A DNA stretch of 64,000 nt from Neostapfia colusana (Eukaryota > Streptophyta > Magnoliopsida > Poales > Poaceae). A program made the translations under genes and the position numbers. The notes under the pieces were generated by a model. The model ran no database searches. It was not told the DNA's origin and saw only the letters and a program-made list of their open reading frames with translations. The stretch spans positions 26,719,928 to 26,783,927 of the forward strand of contig JASWHV010000001.1 in assembly GCA_030760725.1 (NCBI GenBank), read 5' to 3'. Positions 57,339 through 64,000 of this stretch are shown here, in pieces (within the stretch, counting starts at the first letter, position 1; the number at the start of each line of letters is the position of its first letter).

Positions 57339-57828
57339 GCCGCCCAAACAGGCGAGAAGATGCGGCGACAAGACGGCGCCTTCATCATCACCTAACACGC
57401 AGTCAGGGGTGCTCAGCACGCCGGATGGCAGGACTTAACTCTCCTGTCGTCCACTCTACTCAAAGGACGAAGCCCTAGATCATGTATAGGGTTTACTTAG
57501 CTCTAGGGCCACCTGTCGGGCCCCAGGCCTCATTGTAACAATCCCGGCCTTGAACTATAAAAGGACTGGGCTGACCACCCTGCAGAGGGTTCCCCGATTT
57601 TGCATCCTAGGTCCCACAACGCACAATCGCTCATGCTCAAGCAATAGAACAAGCACTCCTGTGGACGTAGGGTATTACGCTCCGGCGGCCCGAACCACAT
57701 AAATCTCTGTGTTCATCCGCTCTCTCGAGCCCAGGTCGCGTAGGGCGCTAAGCCCCCTCTGGAAAAAAAGAACCTCGCGGGCTGCTTTTTAGCAGGCTGG
57801 GAGGAGTGTCGCAGCTCACACTCTGACA
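57339..57828 (+). repeat. Truncated 3' LTR of the Tat-like element
   Basis: Corresponds to the last 490 bases of the 5' LTR (from about 40364). It contains the TATA box (57556-57563) but lacks the G-box array. The missing part and the antisense leader were lost in a single deletion ending five bases from the antisense start codon. Confidence 0.82.
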
Positions 57829-58490
57829 CGAGTCATCGATGAAACGAACGGGTTATAATCTGCATCTAATCCAGTCAAAATATAAGAGATGATCTCTTCT
57901 TCCTCAAGCGGTTTACCCACAGCTGCAAGCTCATCTGCAAACGATATTTTCTTGGTAAAATATATAGAAGCAGTTTGGTCTCCCTTTTGTTCTCTAGCAA
58001 GTTGTGCACGAATCTTAATAATGCGGGATTTTCACACTGATGAAAATATATCGGTGAGGCAACTCCAAACCTCATGAGCAGTCTCAAAGCAAACAACCTC
58101 AGAGAGAACTTCTCTTGAGAGTGTTGAATTAAGATAGCTAAGAACGATCTGGTCTTGAGCAATCGATTGAGCATATTCAGGGTTGTCGATTTCCTCCCTG
58201 CTCTTGTCATCTTTTTCGATGACAATCCTCTTCTCAGGTGTAACTTTCGAGCCATCAAGGTAACCAGTCAATTATGCTCCACGCACAGCTGGTAGAACCT
58301 GAGCCTTCCACACCAGAAAATTTTCTTTAGTTAATATCTCCGACACGGGATGCCCTATGATCTGCAAAGGGACAGGGTTTGATGTCGAGGCTTAGGCTAG
58401 ACATCTTGATCGCCGAGGTCGCCGGAATGCAGGTGATTTTATTGAACTCGAGTAGCTAGATGAGATGGGAAGAGGGCGGCTCTATTACCA
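57829..58490 (-). pseudogene. Copia gag N-terminal part and primer site
   Basis: Right to left: the leader, then a UBN2/DUF4219-type gag with DQIVLSYLNSTLSREVLSEV, ETAHEVWSCLTDIFSSV and a YILTGLDADYNPFVSSMT-type end near 57834. Frame breaks are visible near 58035 and 57900. The primer site on the minus strand (TGGTAATAGAGC, 58479-58490) is a two-mismatch version of the tRNA-Met site and abuts the LTR. Confidence 0.8.
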
Positions 58491-58649
58491 TGTGAAATAA
58501 ATTGACGGCGATGACCGAGACGGGTCAATGTATCTTGTATTTATAGCCGGATAGCAGTTATACATATAGAAAACGATCACACAGATAGTAATAGAAACAA
58601 ACTCTAACTCTAACGTAATAGAATTCTAGAGAGTTAACATCATTTAACA
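58491..58649 (-). repeat. 5' LTR of the Copia element
   Basis: A 159-base repeat matching 28926-29087, flanked on the right by the target duplicate ACTGC (58650-58654). Confidence 0.92.
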
Positions 58650-58654
58650 ACTGC

Positions 58655-59026
58655 TAGATTCCTATTCCAAATATACAAGAAAATAAAGCAGGCATTATCC
58701 GATGCTGTCGCCTGCATAGCGGGTCCTAAGCAAGAGAGATATATAGACCGCCACGCCGACCATCGCGATCGTAGCTGAGCGAGTAAAACGTGCACATGGT
58801 GGCGTGTGGCACGCCGGCTGCAGATTCAGACAGAACTTCAGCAGGCGTAGGTCCGTCCCTCGAAAAGTCGAAATGGACTGTTAGGAATAGGACGTGATGG
58901 GCCTATAGGATTGCTATGCCGGTTGTCCCGATCGTTTGCAGTCGTGAAACACTGGTTTCTGGTAGCTTCTTGTAGTGAGGAGTGACAGGTGTCAAAGTAT
59001 ACCGCACCCACAAAAATTGATTAGTA
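58655..59026 (-). pseudogene. Caleosin pseudogene 5' region with possible EF-hand exon
   Basis: At about 58886-58826 the minus strand reads HFDFSRDGPTPAEVLSE, which resembles the EF-hand exon of the intact gene (EFFDRNKDGIITLTESIE) with one residue missing from the loop. It sits where exon 2 of the broken copy should lie. No clean splice sites were found. The rest of the stretch is unassigned. Confidence 0.33.
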
Positions 59027-59125
59027 CTCACTCTGTTCTAAAATAAATGATGTATAGGATAGATAATTTAATTTAAATTAAATTATATTTTTTATTCTAA
59101 ACATCATTTATTTCAGTACGGAGAG
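59027..59125. mobile_element. Stowaway-like MITE
   Basis: The ends CTCACTCTGTTCTAAAATAAAT and its near complement (ATTTATTTCAGTACGGAGAG) are about 100 bases apart with an AT-rich centre. A TA dinucleotide lies at the left end (59025-59026) and near the right end. The CTCCCTCCGTCC-like terminus and TA target are typical of Stowaway (Tc1/mariner) MITEs of grasses. Confidence 0.7.
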
Positions 59126-59476
59126 ATTAATAAATATTCTCTTGTTCTAAAAGCTGACCTCTATATGGACTATATGAACGTGGAAACAGATCGAGTTGGA
59201 TGGTACAACGTCAGTCGCTCCTCAAGTTCGCCAGATCCGTGTCAGTTGGGGACGACCCTAAAATCTATCTCTAATGGTACGTGCCCGTCAACAGGAACCT
59301 TGTTACGAATGCACGCATAATCATGTCTCAAATTCTTGAAAGTAAACTAATTAAAGAGACTCAAAATATCATATAATGTTTATATATTCCATATTGAAAA
59401 GTACATAATTTAATATAAACTGAACGATAATCAAGATTAGCAAATTGATTATCGAAAACAAAACATCATCGTGAAA
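59126..59476. other. Intergenic DNA without recognised features
   Basis: AT-rich sequence between the MITE and the CACTA element. It should include the promoter of the left caleosin copy and intergenic DNA downstream of the right copy; no motif could be assigned. Confidence 0.35.
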
Positions 59477-59489
59477 CACTACAGGAAAA

Positions 59490-60120
59490 ACACAAATTCA
59501 CGACGGTCAATTTGAGATATGATTATGCGTCATTAATAAAATTGTTCACGAGATAGAAAATAGCCTCGTGAATAATGGTCTTATTCACGACGGTTGACCT
59601 AGACCGTCGTGAATAATCATTTTATTCATGACGGTAGGCCGTGACCGTCACGAATAAGTACTTTATTCACAATGGTGCCTATCACCGTCGTAAATAAGGG
59701 CATTATTCACGACGGTTGCACCACACCGTCGTAAATATGGCCTATATTTATCCGTCGCGCGGCTGCCCGCCCGCCCCACTCATGCGCCCGACTTACTCAG
59801 CGTCGCCGCTGCTCGCCCCGCCGCCTCGACCCCGCCCCCTTGCCGCGCCGCCCTGCTCCGGTCCGGCCGCCGTCGATGCCGCCCCGCCCCGGCCCATTGA
59901 GGTTTTTAATTAGTTTTAATTAATTAGCTTAGTTTAGTTTAATTTAGTTTATTTAAATAGTTGTAATTAGGTTAGTTTAATTAGTTTAGTTTAGTTTATA
60001 ATTAGTTTAGTTTAGTTTAGTTTGTAATTGTGTTTTAATTAGTTCAGTTTATTTACATTAAATTAGGTTAATTTAGTTTAGCTTATTCACTATGGCGCAT
60101 CGGCACCGTCGTGAATAAGT
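59490..60120. repeat. Left subterminal zone with GC-rich block and TTAGT-rich tract
   Basis: Paired TTATTCACGACGGT / ACCGTCGTGAATAA-type units (59500-59740) come first, then a GC-rich block (59755-59895) and an AT-rich tract of TTTAGTTTAGTTTA words (59900-60080). The order mirrors the right end of the CACTA element at 6597-26468. Confidence 0.8.
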
Positions 60121-60829
60121 GTCTAACTTACACACGCGTGCGGCCGCCCCACTCGTTCATTCGACTCTCGCGCCGCCGCCGCTCTCCGCTGCTCCCGCGC
60201 AGTCGTCTGCTCGCGCCGCTGCCTCTCCCACGCCGCCCGGCCGCGCCCACCGTCACCGGCTCCCGCCCCGGCCCCGCCCGCCGCAGACGGGCACGAAGGC
60301 GAACGGCGACAATGACTTGGAACTTTCCACAATGACGCGTTGGCTCTTTGAACTTTCGACTCTGACCAACTTACCCCCTCTTTCTCGTTCTTTCCTATCT
60401 TGTTAATGACTGAAAAATGAAAATGAGTAACATAACCTATAGAAATTTATTACCCGTTTCAAATCTGTACGTCTCACATGAGATAGGCATGTGAGGCGTG
60501 CATGTTCGGAATTGTCCCTTTTTGGACAGCCTGAGAGTGACCGAGGACGTGCTTTTGACGAGTTAGGTGCGGGGTCCGAATATGGACGTGATTTCGACTG
60601 CACAACCCTAATGTTCTCTGTTGCACCATTTTTGAGCGTGCAGTTGGAGAACAGTGGGGTTATGCTGCCGAAATTTTATCCGAATTCGGACACCGTGTCT
60701 CGTCATAAGCACGTTACCTCGGTCACTCTTAGGTGGGTTTAGGATCAATCTGCCTAGTTGTAGGGGCCACGATAAGACATAAAAATGTACTAATAATGAT
60801 TTGCCCGGTTTGAAGGTATAACCTCAGAC

Positions 60830-62390
60830 ATGGCTAAAGACCGAACTTTGATGTATTCTGGTTGGAAAAAGAATGGGCATCACTTAGACATATTCTGGTT
60901 CACCAAAATAGATGCTTTTATACAACGAGCTTTTTCGTTGTGCAACAACAGCAAGGTGCAGTGCCCATGTACCAAATGCCAAAATGTGAAATTTTTCGAC
61001 AAGGTGACGTTTACATTTCACTTGTGTCGAAACAGTTTCATGCAAAAGTTTGAGGTATGATACTTTCACGGTGAGACACGTTCTGAAACTCTAGAAGATG
61101 AAGTGATGGATGATAGCATGGGAGTCGATAGGAAGGACGAAATGCTTGAAGCCATAGATCCTGAGTTGATGGAGGATGCTCCTACAACGGAGGTCGAAAC
61201 GTTCTTTAAGCTTCTCAAAGCTTCAGAAGAGCCGCTGCATGAACACACAAAAGTGACTCTTCTTAATTTCATGACCAGGCTTATGGCAATTAAGTCTAAG
61301 TATTTCTTCTCCAATAACTGTTACATCAATCTTATCAAATTGATTAGTGATATCCTTCCTCAACCGCATAAAGTGCCGAAAAATATGTACCAATCCAAGA
61401 AATTGATTTCTGGTCTTGGTATGAAATATGAGAAGATTGATATCTGGCCAGACAACTGTATGATTTTTTGGAAAGAGCACGCCAACCAGAAGAAGTGCTT
61501 ATAATGTGGCAAATCGAGGTTTGTCAAGGTTGATAATGACGAAGGAGAGTGTGTACAGACTCAAGTCGCACATAAGCAGCTTTTTTACTTACCTGTCGCA
61601 CCTCGGTTGAAGCATTTTTTTCTTTCGCATTTGTTTCTCTCAAAAAGAACCGCGAGACATATGGGATGGCACAAAGAAGGTGTATGTGAGAAACTCGGAG
61701 TCATGGTGCACCCGTCCGACGGTGAGGCATGGAAGACGTTGGACCGCTTCAATCCAGATTTTGCCAACGATGCTCTCTGGAGCTCTAGAGTGTCCGGAAC
61801 GAGCTCTGCAGAACACAGAAGGGGCTCCGGCTAGAAAGAGAGCGTCAAGCCGCGGCAAGCAGGGCTCGGGATGAGTATCAAGTTTTGTTCATGCTACAGA
61901 TGCAAACGGCAATGCAGGTTTGTACCGTTCGTTTTAATTAATATTTCTAACATATTAATGATGGTTATATGATAATGTTTTCTGTTCATAGGCTATGACG
62001 GCAGGGCAGCCGGTCGTCTTTTCAAAGTGGCAGCCCCCACAGGAGCCACATACCCCGTTTACAGGAGCAGAGGTACAAATTTACTCAAACTTCCACAACA
62101 TAGCCATATTTGATGAAATTTAGCCAAATTTATTAGAATATCACCAAACTTAGTTAAACATAGCCAAAACTAGTTTAACTTGATCAATTCTAGGTTATAA
62201 TAAGCTCACTTAGGAAAATATGCATTTTTAAACTAATAAATTGTCTAACTACACTTATACATAACAGAGCTCCGTGACCGAGGCTCACACGCCATCGCCG
62301 CAGCTACCGGGAGGACGAATGCTGGAGGACGAGTTCTCGAGTTCTGGAGGTAGCGCACGTGGTAGTGTCTAGTGTGGTGTGTGTGACTAG
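60830..62390 (+). pseudogene. Fused TNPD-start / TNPA-end gene of the deleted CACTA element
   Basis: Begins MAKDRTLMYSGWKKNGHHLD and has the CPCTKCQN zinc motif of the transposase-associated domain. Middle blocks follow (PTTEVETFFKLLKASEEPLH; ILPQPHKVPKNMYQSKKL), then the tnp2 entry RTARHMGWHKEGVCEK and KTLDRFNPDFANDA. At about 61783 it jumps to TNPA C-terminal sequence (LERERQAA, RDEYQVLFMLQMQTAMQ), with two further exons: QPVVFSKWQPPQEPHTPF near 61995-62070, and SSVTEAHTPSPQLPGG from about 62270 to a stop near 62370. A stop after QKF (about 61058) and one near 61502 break it. Confidence 0.78.
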
Positions 62391-62519
62391 TGTTGAAGTT
62401 TATAATATTTTGACTGCCTAGTGTTGTTGTTGACTGTCTGTGTGAGCCGGCCGTCGAGCCAGTGCTAGTTTTGAAGCCAGGGCAAAATTTTCTAGGTTTT
62501 TTAGAAAAATTTACCAAAC

Positions 62520-62893
62520 TTATTTACGACGGTTTCCAGGTGTTGGCCGTCATAAATAAGTCAATAGTATTTACGACGGCTCGTGTTGGCCGTCGTAAAT
62601 AATCCAATAGTATTTACGACGACTGATGTTGGCTGTCGTAAATAATACTATTCATGACGGCCCGTCGTGAATAAATCCCCCGAGCCACGTGGCAGTCGGG
62701 AGAACTTATTTGCGACGGAATAGTTTAGCCATCGCGAATAAACTTATTCACGACGGGTGCCATCGTTAAGGATCTTATTTACGACTAATTATCGGTGAAA
62801 GCCAAAAACCGTTGTGAATTACTTATTCACGACGGTTAGTTCTTTATTAACGACGGTTTCTAGCCGTTGTTAATTGATGATATTCCTGTAGTG
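62520..62893. repeat. Right subterminal repeats of the 3.4-kb CACTA element
   Basis: At least eight TTTACGACGG or complementary units, some in the CACGACGG form, run up to the terminus CCTGTAGTG (62885-62893). Confidence 0.82.
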
Positions 62894-62948
62894 AAAGGAA
62901 AAGAGTGGCAAACTGGTTATCCACTGACACGGTCCAATACTCCAAGTG

Positions 62949-62954
62949 TTTATT
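62949..62954 (-). terminator. Candidate poly-A signal of the intact caleosin gene
   Basis: AATAAA on the minus strand, 72 bases past the stop codon at 63027. The CACTA element ends about 55 bases further on, so the 3' untranslated region is probably intact or just clipped. Confidence 0.5.
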
Positions 62955-63026
62955 CGAGCTGACACAACACATTCATCACACTACTGTGCAGTTGTGCGGT
63001 AAATAACTAGCCAATACGCTCTCCTC

Positions 63027-64000
63027 TCACTCGTCGCTGCGGAGAGCCTCCCCCTTGCGCTTCGCCAGAATCGGGAAGATGCTCCCGTCGTAGATGCCCC
63101 TGATGGTCTCCCTATGCAAGAACCCGAGCCCATCCCTTCCGACATGGTAGATCAGCTTCCACTCCGTCTCAGCGGCAGGCCTGCATGCATGCACGCGCGC
63201 GCGTGTTAGTTGCGCTCAACTCATTTCGTTCGTCCCCTTTAATCTGTACGTATGCGACAATAGGTTACCTACCATGATAGGGGTCTGAGAATGTCTCTGT
63301 TCTTGGTGAGCATCGCCTCTACCTCGAACCAGGTCAAGGCGTTCTTCTTGACGAGAGAGAACTTGAATATGTCCTCAAACTTTTTGGGGACGAAACTACA
63401 CAAAAAGATGAAAACACGAGAGGGTTTATTTAAAAGTACTCTATTTTAAGCAGAAAGTGTTATGTGAGATTAGTCTGTCGTTTGCTTTAGTTAAGTCATG
63501 TTATATATTAGCCCCAAAGTCGGTGAGTTTCTTTGCTACGTACTTTCCTCTCTTGTCGTAGGCACCAGTATCACTTGGATGGATTGCTCCATGGATGTGG
63601 GACACGTGGATATCTGTGCTCCACAGTTGACCAGGCTACAAGTAGGGAACCAGCTGATACTGAATCATACTGATCCTGCAGCTTGTGAGGCTGATGAGCA
63701 AAAGAAGTACGGGTAGAAATGACTACGTACTGGGGTTGTCAAAGGACCGAAAGCAGTATGGGTCGCCGTGGCAGCGGTAGTTGCGAAGGTAGGGTCACAT
63801 CCGATCCGGATAAACGCTGGATGTTTGTATGCCGAGTTCGAGACATTTGTTGAGTGATTGGCCTCGTTCAACCACAACAACATATGAAATCAGCCACATA
63901 TATAACTTAAGAAAGTTATCTCACGCACCTTCAATACTCTCTGTTAGTGTAATAATGCCGTCCTTGTTTCTGTCAAAGAACTCCACGTGATGCTGTAGAT
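63027..64000 (-). CDS. Caleosin-family EF-hand protein (probable peroxygenase), 5' end outside window
   Basis: Five exons on the minus strand join in one open frame of 174 residues: 64000-63929 (partial), 63816-63731, 63635-63544, 63395-63273 and 63180-63027. All introns are GT-AG with matching phases (donors GTGCGT, GTACGT, GTACGT, GTAGGT). The visible protein has an EF-hand with a canonical loop (FFDRNKDGIITLTE) preceded by a His, then IGCDPTFATTAATATH, a VSHIHGAIHPSDTGAYD block, NALTWFEVEAMLTKNRD, and the C-terminus TEWKLIYHVGRDGLGFLH...RGIYDGSIF. This is the layout of caleosins: calcium-binding, haem-containing proteins of lipid droplets or membranes, often with hydroperoxide-dependent oxygenase activity. 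Two conserved histidines act as haem ligands in studied members; candidates here are in LQHHVEFF and SHIH. The usual proline-knot prolines (PSPFFP-type) are replaced by GQLWSTD at equal length. No stops or frameshifts were seen, so it is probably functional. Confidence 0.88.

Larger units (their letters stand above)
39581..57828 (+). mobile_element. Tat-lineage Gypsy element lacking pol, with an antisense gene
   Basis: The 5' LTR starts at 39581 and the 3' LTR ends at 57828. Flanks are TGGGT (39576-39580) and CGAGT (57829-57833), a 5-base target duplication with two transitions; using CGAGT once restores the Copia gag frame exactly across the empty site. The plus strand holds gag with a Tat-type knuckle but no protease, RT or integrase. 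About 2.2 kb of non-coding DNA follows, then a long minus-strand gene. A chromovirus (47092-56873) splits that gene. Without it the element is about 8.5 kb. It must depend on a partner element's enzymes, as other pol-less grass elements of this lineage do. Confidence 0.85.
28926..58649 (-). mobile_element. Copia (Ty1) LTR retrotransposon, split by nested insertions
   Basis: Short LTRs (58491-58649 as 5' and 28926-29087 as 3') have TG...CA ends and the exact 5-base target duplication ACTGC at 28921-28925 and 58650-58654. On the minus strand, gag lies right of the Tat-like insertion, the gag end and GAG-pre-integrase lie at 39575-38798, integrase at 32028-31270, RT at 30787-29920 and RNase H at 29670-29143. 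Without the two insertions it is about 4.7 kb. The integrase, RT (YVDDI) and RNase H pattern and the short LTRs suggest the Ale/Retrofit lineage. Several frameshifts and stops make it defective. Confidence 0.9.
59477..62893 (+). mobile_element. CACTA deletion derivative (3.4 kb) downstream of the intact caleosin
   Basis: Left end CACTACAGGAAAAACAC; right end, on the minus strand, CACTACAGGAATATC. The target duplication AAA lies at 59474-59476 and 62894-62896. Both ends hold CACGACGG/TTTACGACGG-type repeats in alternating orientation. The interior keeps the TNPD leader and N-terminal half and the TNPA C-terminal exons; the middle (tnp2 core through the TNPA start) is deleted. It belongs to the same family as the elements at 6597 and 26663. 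It inserted just beyond the poly-A signal of the intact caleosin. Confidence 0.88.

Noticed and set aside
63498..63883. Short single-exon frames near the right edge taken as separate genes
   Set aside because: They are explained by caleosin exons and introns on the minus strand, which splice into one open frame.

Overview
This window is repeat-dense nuclear DNA from a plant, almost certainly a grass and probably a panicoid. The reasons are long-LTR chromoviruses with methionine-tRNA primer sites, a Tat-lineage Gypsy family with an antisense gene, CACTA transposons with TTTACGACGG subterminal repeats, a short-LTR Copia element, and plant-type introns in the only host gene. I could not identify the species. 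No bacterial or organellar features are present.

The host backbone is two tandem caleosin-family genes, both on the minus strand. The right copy (63027 to the right edge) is open through five exons and looks functional as far as it can be seen. The left copy is a shattered pseudogene. Its exon 6 lies at 5689-5842 and exon 5 is split between 6591-6596 and 26469-26594. Exon 4 is at 28224-28315, with doubtful traces of exon 3 near 28900 and exon 2 near 58850. About 53 kb of mobile DNA now separates its first and last pieces.

Layout: (1) 1-2129 is the 3' end of a Tat-like Gypsy element, with the antisense gene start and 3' LTR. (2) 2130-5573 is old intergenic DNA with a LINE tail, a MITE and a 565-bp tandem duplication. 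(3) 5574-6596 is the end of the caleosin pseudogene. (4) 6597-26468 is a full-length CACTA element (TSD GAT) carrying TNPD- and TNPA-like genes; a complete Tekay-type chromovirus (14158-25064, TSD GTTGG) sits inside it. (5) 26469-28925 holds more caleosin exons, a 1.5-kb CACTA derivative (TSD ATG) and a lone CACTA end. (6) 28926-58649 is a Copia element with 160-bp LTRs (TSD ACTGC) split by two insertions. One is a rearranged Tekay copy (32029-38792, TSD ACTAT). The other is a Tat-like element without pol (39581-57828, TSD CGAGT with a mutated left copy), which itself holds a third chromovirus (47092-56873, TSD CCAGT). (7) 58655-63026 has a Stowaway-like MITE and a 3.4-kb CACTA deletion derivative (TSD AAA). 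(8) 63027-64000 is the intact caleosin.

Every major element boundary was placed by target-site duplication and, where possible, by restoration of a reading frame across the empty site. The most unusual signal is that the two unrelated long-LTR families (Tat-like and Tekay-like) both carry U3 arrays of about 55-bp monomers, each built around a CACGTG G-box core.
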